57,696 nt of DNA, from the NCBI RefSeq assembly GCF_002885955.2, contig NZ_POQS01000001.1, positions 602,107 to 659,802 of the forward strand, read 5' to 3'. The stretch is from Achromobacter pulmonis (GTDB lineage: Bacteria > Pseudomonadota > Gammaproteobacteria > Burkholderiales > Burkholderiaceae_B). Shown one piece after another: positions 29,336 to 38,719 of this stretch (positions are counted from its first letter, which is position 1; every line of letters starts with the position of its first letter). A program made the position numbers and the translations under genes. Below the pieces are notes generated by a model. That model was not told the DNA's origin. It saw only the letters and a list, made by a program, of their open reading frames with translations, and ran no database searches.

Positions 29336-31402
29336 GTGCCGATCGGAACCTTCTCCCGCCCCATCGCCGAGCTTCCCGGATTGCCCGCCCTGCTGGGCGA
29401 GCCGGTAGTGCCCGTACGCACGGCGAAACAGCTATCGCAGCAAGGCCTGCGCGGACTCGCGGGCTGGGGATTCCGCCCTTCGACCCATAAGCCGCGCGCC
29501 ATCGCCGCGAAGCACGGCTTGCCCTTCATCGGCCTTGAAGATGGATTCCTGCGGTCCTACGGCACCGGCCGCGAGCACCCCACCCTGTCGATCGTGGTCG
29601 ACCCGGAAGGCATCTACTACGCCGCCGGCCAGCCGTCCGCCTTGGAAAACCTGCTGACCTCGGACAAGGATCTCCTGGCCGGAGAAGGCGCTTGCTACGC
29701 GCAAGCGCGCGACCGCATCATCTCGGAGGGTCTCAGCAAATACAACCTGGCGCCCGACCTGCGACCGGAATCGTTCCTGCGGCCGGGCCGCCGGGTGTTG
29801 GTCGTGGACCAGACGGCAGGAGACGTCAGCGTGGAACGCGGCATGGCCAACGCACAGTCGTTCGCGACGATGCTCGCCGCCGCCCGGGAAGAAAATCCCG
29901 ACGCCACCATCTACGTCAAGACGCACCCGGAAGTCAGCCGCGGCGCCAAGCGCGGCTACCTGTCCGATATCGCGTCCGACCCGCGCACCGTCATGCTGCG
30001 CGACCCTGCCAGCCCCGCGAGCGTGCTGCGGCATATGGACCGCGTCTACGTCGTCACCTCGCACATGGGCTTCGAAGCCCTGCTGCACGGCGTTCCGGTG
30101 ACGTGCTTCGGCATGCCCTGGTATGCCGGCTGGGGCAGCACCGACGATCGCCTCGCCTGCCCGCGCCGCAACCGCGCCCGCTCCGTCGACGAACTGTTTT
30201 CCGCCGCCTACCTGCACTACTCGCGCTACCTGAATCCCCAAACCCACGAGCGCGGCACGATCTTCGACGTGATCGACTGGCTGAGCTTTCAGCGTCGCAT
30301 GCATCAGGCAAGCACCGGACGGACCATCGCCGTGGGCTACCGGCGCTGGAAGGCGGAAAACGTAAAGTCCTTTCTCGGCCAGTCCCATCGGCAAGTGCAT
30401 TTCGTGCCTCATGCCGAAGCCGCGAACCGGCTGGCTCTCACGCCCGAAGATCGCCTGGTCGTGTGGGGCGCCAATCCATCCGAGGCCGTCGCCTCCCTCG
30501 CCCAGCGCTCAGGAGCCAAGCTGCTGCGCATGGAAGACGGATTCATCCGCTCCGTCGGGCTGGGCTCCGACTTCATTCCGCCGCACTCCCTCGTCATCGA
30601 CCGGCACGGCCTGTACTTCGACGCTCGACAGCCCAGCGGCCTCGAACAACTGCTCAATACCCATGAATTCACGGACATCGACCGGCGTCGCGCCGCATCG
30701 GTGCGCGAGCTGATCGTAAAAAACGGGCTGACCAAGTACAACATCGAGCCCACCACGCCGCCCGCCTGGCGCCAGAGCGGCCGCCGCGTCGTGCTCGTGC
30801 CGGGCCAGGTCGAAGACGACGCCTCGATCAAATACGGTTGCCCCGACATCCGCGACAACCTGTCCCTGCTGAAAGCTGCGCGGCAGGCCTGCCCCGACGC
30901 GTTCCTCGTATACAAGCCCCATCCAGACGTCATGGTCCGCAATCGCGCCGGCCGCGTGCACCGCAACGACGCCCTGCGCTATGCGGACGCCATCGAAACC
31001 CAGGTGTCCATCGTGAGCTGCATCGAAGCCTGCGACGAGCTCCACACCATGACCTCGCTAAGCGGATTCGACGCCCTGCTGCGCGGCAAGACCGTAGTGA
31101 CCTACGGCAACCCGTTCTACGCCGGCTGGGGCCTGACCATAGACCACGCACGAATCGCCCGCCGCAACCGGCAACTGACCCTGGATGAACTCGTGGCCGG
31201 CGCCATGCTGCACTACCCCGCGTACTGGGATTGGACATTGAACGGCTTCACCAGCTGCGAAGCCGCCATCACCCAGATCATCCGCAAGCGAGACCAGCTG
31301 ATCGCCGACAACCGGCTCGCGTCGGTACGCAAGACATACCTGCAGCGCCAGCTCCACAAAGTCCGTCTCTGGGCCAAAGCCGGCTTTGCGCTCAAGAGAT
31401 AG
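29336..31402 (+). CDS. kpsC: capsule beta-Kdo transferase, two-domain
   Basis: A 688-residue protein with a tandem duplicated glycosyltransferase architecture, as in E. coli KpsC (675), which with KpsS builds the poly-beta-Kdo linker on a lipid at the inner membrane. Repeat landmarks: GLEDGFLRSYGTG (about 61-73) and RMEDGFIRSVGLG (about 398-410); SKYNLAPDL and TKYNIEPTT; VKTHPEVSRG and YKPHPDVMV; MPWYAGWGSTDDR and NPFYAGWGLTIDH. Start is GTG 29336, 16 bp after kpsF; the N-terminus PIGTFSRPIAELPGLPALLG aligns with KpsC. Its presence defines the locus as an ABC-transporter (group 2-like) capsule. Confidence 0.94.
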   Translation: MPIGTFSRPIAELPGLPALLGEPVVPVRTAKQLSQQGLRGLAGWGFRPSTHKPRAIAAKHGLPFIGLEDGFLRSYGTGREHPTLSIVVDPEGIYYAAGQPSALENLLTSDKDLLAGEGACYAQARDRIISEGLSKYNLAPDLRPESFLRPGRRVLVVDQTAGDVSVERGMANAQSFATMLAAAREENPDATIYVKTHPEVSRGAKRGYLSDIASDPRTVMLRDPASPASVLRHMDRVYVVTSHMGFEALLHGVPVTCFGMPWYAGWGSTDDRLACPRRNRARSVDELFSAAYLHYSRYLNPQTHERGTIFDVIDWLSFQRRMHQASTGRTIAVGYRRWKAENVKSFLGQSHRQVHFVPHAEAANRLALTPEDRLVVWGANPSEAVASLAQRSGAKLLRMEDGFIRSVGLGSDFIPPHSLVIDRHGLYFDARQPSGLEQLLNTHEFTDIDRRRAASVRELIVKNGLTKYNIEPTTPPAWRQSGRRVVLVPGQVEDDASIKYGCPDIRDNLSLLKAARQACPDAFLVYKPHPDVMVRNRAGRVHRNDALRYADAIETQVSIVSCIEACDELHTMTSLSGFDALLRGKTVVTYGNPFYAGWGLTIDHARIARRNRQLTLDELVAGAMLHYPAYWDWTLNGFTSCEAAITQIIRKRDQLIADNRLASVRKTYLQRQLHKVRLWAKAGFALKR

Positions 31403-31446
31403 TGCCCGCTGCCCACACCCACCGTCCTGAAGGAAACCCAGCTCCC

Positions 31447-32769
31447 GTGACCGGCATGCCCCCCGCCCTTCGCACCACGCTTCAGAAACAGCGCTTCCTG
31501 TTTCTGCAAGGTGTCTGCTCGCCGTTCTTCCCCAGGCTGGCCGACGCATTGCGAGCGCGCGGGCACGACGTGCGCAAAGTCAACTTCACGGTAGGCGACC
31601 GCATGTACTGGAGACGCGGAAACGCCGTTTCTTATCGCGGCCCGATGGACGCGTTGCCAGACTTCTACAAACAGCAATTCGAGGCCCACGGTACGACGGA
31701 CATCGTCCTATTTGGAGACTGCCGCCCCGTTCATCGGCCGGCGATCGAGCTGGCCAAAGCACTCAATCTACGCGTGCACGTCTTCGAGGAAGGCTATTTT
31801 CGGCCGTTCTGGATCACGCTGGAGCAAGGCGGCGTCAACGGCCATTCCAGCCTGCCCCGGGACCCTGACTGGTATCGTGAACAAGCGAAGCACGTCCCGC
31901 ATTTCGGCAATGGAACGTCGTTCAAGGCGCCATTCTGGAAGCGGGCTGCGTATGACGTGGGGTATAACTTTTGGGCGGGGTTGAATCCTATCCTTCATAG
32001 GGGTGTACGCAGTCATGTGCCGTACTCCCCGTTGACTGAGTATCTGGGATATATCCGGCGAGGATTGCGAATACAGCGGCTACAGAAACAGTCGAGCAAG
32101 CTCGTTGAGCTTTTAATTGCAGAAGCCCCTCATACACCGTTCTATCTGATGCCGCTTCAATTGGCGAATGACGCGCAGATTGTGCATCATTCGCCATTCA
32201 AAAGCATGGCAGAGGCAATGCGAGCGACGGTGCTCTCTTTTGCTAAACACGCACCAAGCCAAACTCGGCTCGCGATAAAAATACATCCGCTGGATCCAGG
32301 CCTGGTTAACTATCGCCATTTGCTGCTGAAATGGGCGCGCGAACTCGACATCTCTGAAAGAATCATATACCTCGAAAGCGGCAACCTTCCAGCGATACTC
32401 TCCAATGCAGCCGGCGTAATAACAGTAAATAGTACGGTGGGGGGATCCTCTCTCGTTCATGGTTGCCCCACTATCGCTCTAGGGCAAGCCATTTACAATT
32501 TACCCGGGCTCACATTTCAACATGGCCTGGATGCATTCTGGAGGCAAAAAACAAAGCCCAATGCAAGATTGTTTCAGAATTTCAGAAATGTGGTCATCAA
32601 TCACTCACAAATAAACGGCGGCTTCTATTCTAAGCAAGGCATTCTTCTCGCAATCGAAAATTGCCTAACCAAAATCATCAATCAACCGGAGCAGCCGAGA
32701 ATTCGCGACATCTCGGCCTCTTATCCGTCCTCAATGCCGGATATGCAATTTGATTCGATAGAGAAATAG
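31447..32769 (+). CDS. kpsS: capsule beta-Kdo transferase (initiating)
   Basis: A 440-residue KpsS-like enzyme that adds the first beta-Kdo to the lipid acceptor of ABC-transporter capsules. Landmarks: FLFLQGVCSPFFPRLADALRARGHDVRKVNF, FGDCRPVHRPAIELA, VFEEGYFRPFWITLE and IKIHPLDPGLV, plus TVNSTVGGSSLVHGCPTIALGQAIYNLPGLTFQ. GTG 31447 with AAGGAAA about 12 bp upstream is the best start; ATG 31456 is an alternative. The first third is GC-rich like kpsC, but from about 32.0 kb the codons become AT-rich, which suggests a recombination join inside the gene. It ends 50 bp from the convergent GT2 gene. Confidence 0.92.
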   Translation: MTGMPPALRTTLQKQRFLFLQGVCSPFFPRLADALRARGHDVRKVNFTVGDRMYWRRGNAVSYRGPMDALPDFYKQQFEAHGTTDIVLFGDCRPVHRPAIELAKALNLRVHVFEEGYFRPFWITLEQGGVNGHSSLPRDPDWYREQAKHVPHFGNGTSFKAPFWKRAAYDVGYNFWAGLNPILHRGVRSHVPYSPLTEYLGYIRRGLRIQRLQKQSSKLVELLIAEAPHTPFYLMPLQLANDAQIVHHSPFKSMAEAMRATVLSFAKHAPSQTRLAIKIHPLDPGLVNYRHLLLKWARELDISERIIYLESGNLPAILSNAAGVITVNSTVGGSSLVHGCPTIALGQAIYNLPGLTFQHGLDAFWRQKTKPNARLFQNFRNVVINHSQINGGFYSKQGILLAIENCLTKIINQPEQPRIRDISASYPSSMPDMQFDSIEK

Positions 32770-32819
32770 GCTTGGCGTCATGGCTACCACACGGGCAGCC
32801 ACCCGTACACAATAGGCTT

Positions 32820-34370
32820 CTATCTCCAATTAACAAGCGAAATACGGCCGTCAAAATGTTGTGCTATCGGTATCGGAAAAAAATCACCGAGCGTATTGAA
32901 AGAAATATCCGGCGGAACATATCGTCCAGTCAGCGTGACAATAACGGAGACTATGGTTTTCGTCGTGCAAACGCGAGCGTGCTTGCAATCAATCCCGGCA
33001 CGAACGAGGTTGTAAATAATTAGCCCTGCATTCCACATCGTCAAATTTCCAGAACCCAGAGCATTATTCGCACACGGCGCATTGATAACCAAAGTACCGC
33101 CCGGAATCAAGTATTTCTTTAGATTATCAATAAAGACTCCTGGATTCCTAACGCGATGTAAGGCAGAGGTCCAGACGACATCATATGGAGACGTCGATGC
33201 CGCCGTTTCATCGCTGTCGGCGACAGTCTTCTCTTCCACCTGCTTTGATGCCGATCTCAACGCCTCTGCAAGAGTGGCGTCCGGAGTATTCGCCAAAAGA
33301 ATCCTGTGGAATGACGTTGTCGCCAGCAGTTGATCGAATGCATGACCACCAAATACTTTTATTGAACTCTTGACCGACGCCCCCTTAAAAATATCGACAT
33401 CCAGGGATGTGGTCACGGCCTGGATATTACGAAGAGCATTCGGAACGGAATCAAGACCAGCTACCTTATGCTTTACGTGCTCCAGCGTAAATAGTATTTC
33501 CCGTAGCAAAGAACCGTCCATGGGCGATGGGGCAGCAGTTGCGGCGGGATGACGTGCCGCAATAGCGTTGGGACTGGAAGCCGGAGAAGACTGCCGACCT
33601 ACGGTACGCGTACTCTCCAGTGGAGAAAAATAGCCCCACTCCTTGCCCACATTACGTACAACAGTAGTGTCGTTACGTTGAATATCCATCTGAAGATCAG
33701 TCAGAGCGCTACTCGACTTATCCCGCCCCGTGCTGTACTGATGCGGATGAGAGTATAGAATATGTGGACTGATACGATGCTTAAGACCATGGCGCCTCAA
33801 GCGTTGGACCATATCATGATCCTCATTGCCATACTGTTGATAGCGTTCGTCGTACCCCCCGATCTTGATTAGCTCCGCACGTGGAGCCGCCAACCAGCCG
33901 CCGTGCGGCATATCGCCGGTGGCGCCTCGCGGACCGTCAAAGACGCACTTTTCAGGTCCGATCATTGCTCGAAAAAAAACACCAGTCACATAGACGTCCG
34001 ATTCCAAACTGAACTCTTTTTCAGTTGCGGAAATTGGGTCAGTGCTATGGGTAATATCACAATCGACAAAAGCGACTATTTCACCTCGTGCCGCTTTCAA
34101 ACCAGCATTCCTGGCAAACCCAGGATTTCGAGACGTTCCCGTAGCTTTGTCCGTGACGACAGCTCTGACCGCGATCCCTTTCTCCTGCAGCCCGGGCGAT
34201 TCAAAATTGGCAAAGTACTGACCTGTGCCGTCAGTGCTACCATCATCGACGATAATAATCTCAGTATTCCAGGACCCTGGCTTCTTCCGGGCGATCAGTG
34301 TACGCACGCAAGCATCCGTTTCATACAGCCGATTAAAGCTCGGAACAACAATAGAAAGAATAGGCGTCAT
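32820..34370 (-). CDS. family 2 glycosyltransferase with C-terminal methyltransferase-like region
   Basis: A 516-residue protein. Residues about 1-240 form a GT-A domain: LSIVVPSFNRLYETDACVRTL, IIVDDGSTDGTGQYF, RNPGFARNAGLKAARGEIVAFVDCDI (D-x-D metal site) and GGYDERYQQYGNEDHDMVQRLRRHG, the chondroitin-polymerase-like ED box. A low-complexity linker (about 255-285, rich in Ser/Ala/Pro) follows. Residues about 320-516 look like a class I methyltransferase tail (YDVVWTSALHRVRNPGVFIDNLKKYLIPGGTLVINAP), but a clear SAM-binding GxGxG is not seen, so activity is doubtful. It is last in the leftward capsule operon, AT-rich, and lacks a good ribosome site. It probably adds a sugar to the capsule repeat. 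Confidence 0.8.
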   Translation of the reverse strand: MTPILSIVVPSFNRLYETDACVRTLIARKKPGSWNTEIIIVDDGSTDGTGQYFANFESPGLQEKGIAVRAVVTDKATGTSRNPGFARNAGLKAARGEIVAFVDCDITHSTDPISATEKEFSLESDVYVTGVFFRAMIGPEKCVFDGPRGATGDMPHGGWLAAPRAELIKIGGYDERYQQYGNEDHDMVQRLRRHGLKHRISPHILYSHPHQYSTGRDKSSSALTDLQMDIQRNDTTVVRNVGKEWGYFSPLESTRTVGRQSSPASSPNAIAARHPAATAAPSPMDGSLLREILFTLEHVKHKVAGLDSVPNALRNIQAVTTSLDVDIFKGASVKSSIKVFGGHAFDQLLATTSFHRILLANTPDATLAEALRSASKQVEEKTVADSDETAASTSPYDVVWTSALHRVRNPGVFIDNLKKYLIPGGTLVINAPCANNALGSGNLTMWNAGLIIYNLVRAGIDCKHARVCTTKTIVSVIVTLTGRYVPPDISFNTLGDFFPIPIAQHFDGRISLVNWR

Positions 34371-34412
34371 TTTTATAAAATTATAGAAAAATAGTTAGCT
34401 CCGCGTACAACA

Positions 34413-34442
34413 ATGGCCATGGTATTTCATTACCATGGCCAT
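34413..34442. terminator. perfect 12-bp hairpin between two glycosyltransferase genes
   Basis: ATGGCCATGGTA at 34413-34424 pairs perfectly with TACCATGGCCAT at 34431-34442 around loop TTTCAT. It lies between the large glycosyltransferase stop (34479) and the GT2 start (34370). No T tract follows on the minus strand, so an mRNA processing or partial termination role is as likely as full termination. Confidence 0.5.
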
Positions 34443-35586
34443 CAAAAAGCCTATCAAGAGGGAAGATAAGCTCTAATTCTACGCCTTAACAGTCCGTGCA
34501 ATTTCCGCAATTCGGTTAACCCACGCATCCGTCGTAAAATCTAAAACTCGGTTGTACGTCTTTGAATAATCGCTGATGGATCGTCCGTTTCGATAAACGT
34601 TCTCGATCGCCTCGACTGCCAGTTCGGTTTCCGCGATGTGCCACTTTTTATCGTAATCAAATATGCTACAACCGTCCGTATCTTGCATATGCTGAGCCAA
34701 AAATCGGACGACTCCAACGTTGGTGCTTATAACTTTAACCCCGAGAGACAACGCTTCAATTGCGCTGACTGGCCCGCCTTCGCATCGAGCGGTAATAAGC
34801 AAGGCATCCATTTTTGCGTAGACGGATGGGTAATCGGTGTATGTAATATTCTTATCTCTCGCGTAGTAGACATACTCGATGCCGTAGCGGTCCAGCAATT
34901 CTACTAGATGCTCCCAATTCTGGCCAACGATATGCAATTCAAAAGGCAGACCTAGAGCTTTCAAACGCATCGCCACGTCCAACAGTAGATCTCCCCCTTT
35001 CCGATAGCCCTTGGGCTCGGCAAGACGGCTGACCTTCAAATGCTCTTTATCGAAGGTGCCATAAGCACGCCCGACGAATCCAAGCTTCAGCTTTGACCGC
35101 GGCGGCAGTTCTACGCTTTTTCTGTGTGACTCGTTAAAGAGCTTATGGTCATATCCAATCGGCACAAATTCGAAATTCTTTGAATTGGCGATCACGTGAC
35201 TGGGGCCATAGCACTCTTCGAACTCGCATACCCCAACGACTCGTTCAACAGCTCTTAAACTGCGAGCCAGACGCTCGTAATCAAACTGATAGAGCGGCTC
35301 GTAACAAGTACCGTGATGGATAGCAACTGAACGCCGCAAAATATCTTCTATGTCCGCGTTCTTATTGCCGTCCTCCTCAAACGCTCGTTTATATGTAGCT
35401 GAAATTTCCCTATGGGTATCCCCCGACAGTAGCATTTCATAATGCCAAATCTCTTGTGGCCGCATCCAAATATACGATTTGGCATCGCGCAATGGGAAGT
35501 CTGACATAACGCAGCCCACAGCCTCGAAGCGCTTCACCAGATCCAAGAAAAGATAGGTAGGTCGGAAACAAACAATATTGACCAAG

Positions 35587-36782
35587 GGAAGGTCTGAAGA
35601 ACTCGATTTCAAACATCCAAAAATCGACCTCATGACCAAAGTATTCAAAAATGGTTAAAAACTGCTCAAATCATCGCCACTTTCGGGTTGTTTGCACCCC
35701 GATCAGGCCCGTTTTCGGGCCTGTTGGCGCTTTTTGGGCGCACTTACCCTGCCACCGCCGTCAACGGGCGGCGTGCCATCCAGATATTGGACAGCGTAAA
35801 CAACATTTTCAAATGCGCAGTGTTCTTGGCCAGTCCACGGAATCTGACTTTACGAAACCCGAATTGGCATTTGATGACACGAAACGGATGCTCAACCTTG
35901 GCTCGAAGACTGGATTTGGCCCGCTCAATGTTTTGCGTCAAACGATCAATTGCGCTGTTACCCAAGGCGCGCCGTTTGCCGGGGCGCATGGCAATGTGCC
36001 AGGTTACGTCACGCCCTTGGTGCTCGGGTCGTTTGTCTACGCCTTGATAACCGGCATCGCCAAAAGCCAACGTTTCTTCACCATGCAGCAACGCAGCCGC
36101 CTGAGTAACATCATGCTCATTGGCAGCGGTGCCCACCACCGTGTGGACCAGCCCGCTGTGAAGATCAACCCCAATGTGGGCCTTCATCCCAAAGTGCCAC
36201 TGGTTTCCCTTTTTGGTCTGATGCATCTCGGGGTCCCGCGTGCCGCTGGCGTTCTTGGTCGAGCTGGGTGCATCGATAATTGTGGCGTCCACAATGGTGC
36301 CTTTGCGCACCTGAATGCCTTGATCCTGCAACAGCAGGTTGACCGCCTCAAGCGCTTGGTCGGCAATGTTGTGCTGCTCGAGCAGATGACGGAAGTTCAA
36401 AATGGTGGTCTCGTCCGGCACACGACCTCCAGGCAGTTTGGCAAACTGGCGCATCGAAAAGCTGTCGTACAGCGTCTCTTCCATGGCCGGGTCCGACAGC
36501 GAAAACCACAGTTGCATGAAGTAGATGCGCAGCATCGTTTCCAGCGGATACGGTGGACGACCGATGCCCGGTTTGGGGTAATGCGGATCGACCAGATCGG
36601 CAAAGAGCTTCCACGGCACCGCACGCTCCATCTTGGCCAGAAACTTCTCACGGCGCGTTTTCTTGCGTTTGCCAACGTACTCGGCTTCGGAAAAACTCAA
36701 CTGGCTCATCGGGTTCACTCGGATCGGACTGTTTTCAATAACTTATATTCTGACAGGTTCGTTGGACTTGTTCAGAGGTTCC
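35587..36782 (-). mobile_element. IS5-like insertion sequence, copy A (inverted)
   Basis: A 1,196-bp element with terminal inverted repeats GGAACCTCTGAACAAG and GGAAGGTCTGAAGAAC, flanked by the target duplication CAAG at 35583-35586 and 36783-36786. Length, ends and a C-W-A-R type 4-bp target match the IS5 group. Its internal sequence looks identical to copies B and C wherever compared. It splits the large glycosyltransferase gene, 389 bp from copy B in the opposite orientation. Confidence 0.95.
35744..36709 (-). CDS. IS5-family DDE transposase (copy A)
   Basis: A 321-residue transposase beginning MSQLSFSEAEYVGKRKKTRRE, closely like E. coli IS5 transposase (MSHQLTFADSEF...). The DDE core shows VDATIIDAPSSTKN, the MHQTKKGNQWHFGMKAHIGVD region, GDAGYQG and the Y/R-x-E element RAKVEHPFRVIKCQFGF. 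ATG 36709 is chosen to match IS5; a GTG three codons earlier (36718) is possible. Intact and probably active. Confidence 0.95.
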   Translation of the reverse strand: MSQLSFSEAEYVGKRKKTRREKFLAKMERAVPWKLFADLVDPHYPKPGIGRPPYPLETMLRIYFMQLWFSLSDPAMEETLYDSFSMRQFAKLPGGRVPDETTILNFRHLLEQHNIADQALEAVNLLLQDQGIQVRKGTIVDATIIDAPSSTKNASGTRDPEMHQTKKGNQWHFGMKAHIGVDLHSGLVHTVVGTAANEHDVTQAAALLHGEETLAFGDAGYQGVDKRPEHQGRDVTWHIAMRPGKRRALGNSAIDRLTQNIERAKSSLRAKVEHPFRVIKCQFGFRKVRFRGLAKNTAHLKMLFTLSNIWMARRPLTAVAG

Positions 36783-37171
36783 CAAGTTCCTATTGCTGAC
36801 ATCGATGCGTTCGGGGACTACACATTCTTTAAGGAGCAGACAAAACTTCTGTATGCCGATCGGCCCACCCTCGTTGCGTACAGAATCCCTTTGAGCATGC
36901 GACATCGCTCTTAACATTTCCGATGACGGATGAAAAATCTCCAGTCCGTCACGGGAAATCGCCGAAAACATATCGGCATTTGCCTTTAAGAAACGTAATT
37001 CGACACCCAACTGGGAAAACCGTTCAGCATATGACTGTACCGCCGCTGCAACATTGCTATAAAGCACGTACAAGTGGGGGGAAACCACCTTGCCATCCAG
37101 CAAGTCTGAATAGAGATTATCAAGCGAATGTAGGTCCGTGACCGGCCAGGCTGTCTCGGCACGCGGCCTAG

Positions 37172-38367
37172 GGAACCTCTGAACAAGTCCAACGAACCTG
37201 TCAGAATATAAGTTATTGAAAACAGTCCGATCCGAGTGAACCCGATGAGCCAGTTGAGTTTTTCCGAAGCCGAGTACGTTGGCAAACGCAAGAAAACGCG
37301 CCGTGAGAAGTTTCTGGCCAAGATGGAGCGTGCGGTGCCGTGGAAGCTCTTTGCCGATCTGGTCGATCCGCATTACCCCAAACCGGGCATCGGTCGTCCA
37401 CCGTATCCGCTGGAAACGATGCTGCGCATCTACTTCATGCAACTGTGGTTTTCGCTGTCGGACCCGGCCATGGAAGAGACGCTGTACGACAGCTTTTCGA
37501 TGCGCCAGTTTGCCAAACTGCCTGGAGGTCGTGTGCCGGACGAGACCACCATTTTGAACTTCCGTCATCTGCTCGAGCAGCACAACATTGCCGACCAAGC
37601 GCTTGAGGCGGTCAACCTGCTGTTGCAGGATCAAGGCATTCAGGTGCGCAAAGGCACCATTGTGGACGCCACAATTATCGATGCACCCAGCTCGACCAAG
37701 AACGCCAGCGGCACGCGGGACCCCGAGATGCATCAGACCAAAAAGGGAAACCAGTGGCACTTTGGGATGAAGGCCCACATTGGGGTTGATCTTCACAGCG
37801 GGCTGGTCCACACGGTGGTGGGCACCGCTGCCAATGAGCATGATGTTACTCAGGCGGCTGCGTTGCTGCATGGTGAAGAAACGTTGGCTTTTGGCGATGC
37901 CGGTTATCAAGGCGTAGACAAACGACCCGAGCACCAAGGGCGTGACGTAACCTGGCACATTGCCATGCGCCCCGGCAAACGGCGCGCCTTGGGTAACAGC
38001 GCAATTGATCGTTTGACGCAAAACATTGAGCGGGCCAAATCCAGTCTTCGAGCCAAGGTTGAGCATCCGTTTCGTGTCATCAAATGCCAATTCGGGTTTC
38101 GTAAAGTCAGATTCCGTGGACTGGCCAAGAACACTGCGCATTTGAAAATGTTGTTTACGCTGTCCAATATCTGGATGGCACGCCGCCCGTTGACGGCGGT
38201 GGCAGGGTAAGTGCGCCCAAAAAGCGCCAACAGGCCCGAAAACGGGCCTGATCGGGGTGCAAACAACCCGAAAGTGGCGATGATTTGAGCAGTTTTTAAC
38301 CATTTTTGAATACTTTGGTCATGAGGTCGATTTTTGGATGTTTGAAATCGAGTTCTTCAGACCTTCC
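37172..38367 (+). mobile_element. IS5-like insertion sequence, copy B
   Basis: A 1,196-bp element with the same ends as copy A, flanked by CTAG at 37168-37171 and 38368-38371. It splits the same glycosyltransferase gene nearer its 5' end and lies in direct orientation with copy C about 5 kb to the right. The interval between copies A and B is 381 bp of host coding sequence plus the duplications, so the pair has a composite-transposon-like inverted layout. Confidence 0.95.
37245..38210 (+). CDS. IS5-family DDE transposase (copy B)
   Basis: A 321-residue protein identical in translation to copies A and C (see copy A for motifs). ATG 37245; the in-frame GTG 37236 is an alternative. All DDE residues are present, so the copy is probably active. 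Confidence 0.95.
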   Translation: MSQLSFSEAEYVGKRKKTRREKFLAKMERAVPWKLFADLVDPHYPKPGIGRPPYPLETMLRIYFMQLWFSLSDPAMEETLYDSFSMRQFAKLPGGRVPDETTILNFRHLLEQHNIADQALEAVNLLLQDQGIQVRKGTIVDATIIDAPSSTKNASGTRDPEMHQTKKGNQWHFGMKAHIGVDLHSGLVHTVVGTAANEHDVTQAAALLHGEETLAFGDAGYQGVDKRPEHQGRDVTWHIAMRPGKRRALGNSAIDRLTQNIERAKSSLRAKVEHPFRVIKCQFGFRKVRFRGLAKNTAHLKMLFTLSNIWMARRPLTAVAG

Positions 38368-38719
38368 CTAGTTCCCAATTCGGGCAGAATCCAGTGCACT
38401 TGACGGGCATGCTTCAACTTTTCAAGTCCACCATCCCCCCCAAGAAGAACAACGAATTCGGCCTCTGCTATAACGCGAAACCAATCGGCCCAGTTCTTCC
38501 GCCCATCCAAGATCAAGCCGTACTTACGTACCGAACTCTTTGCGAGCCGTTTCGCTACGTAATCCGTAATATTGGTAAGTATCGGAAACTTTGACGAATC
38601 CAGATCTGAAAAGGAACTAGTAACCTTGAAGCTACTCGCAATCTCAGGAAAGAACAGCGGAAATAAGGGAGACTCATAGTCCGCTGAAAAGGCGTTGTCA
38701 ACAAAAATCGTACCGAGCA

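Noticed and set aside
36735..38303. A long minus-strand frame running from IS copy B into the split glycosyltransferase
   Set aside because: It is a chimera of IS antisense sequence and a host gene fragment. Removing the IS restores the host frame, so it is not a gene in its own right.
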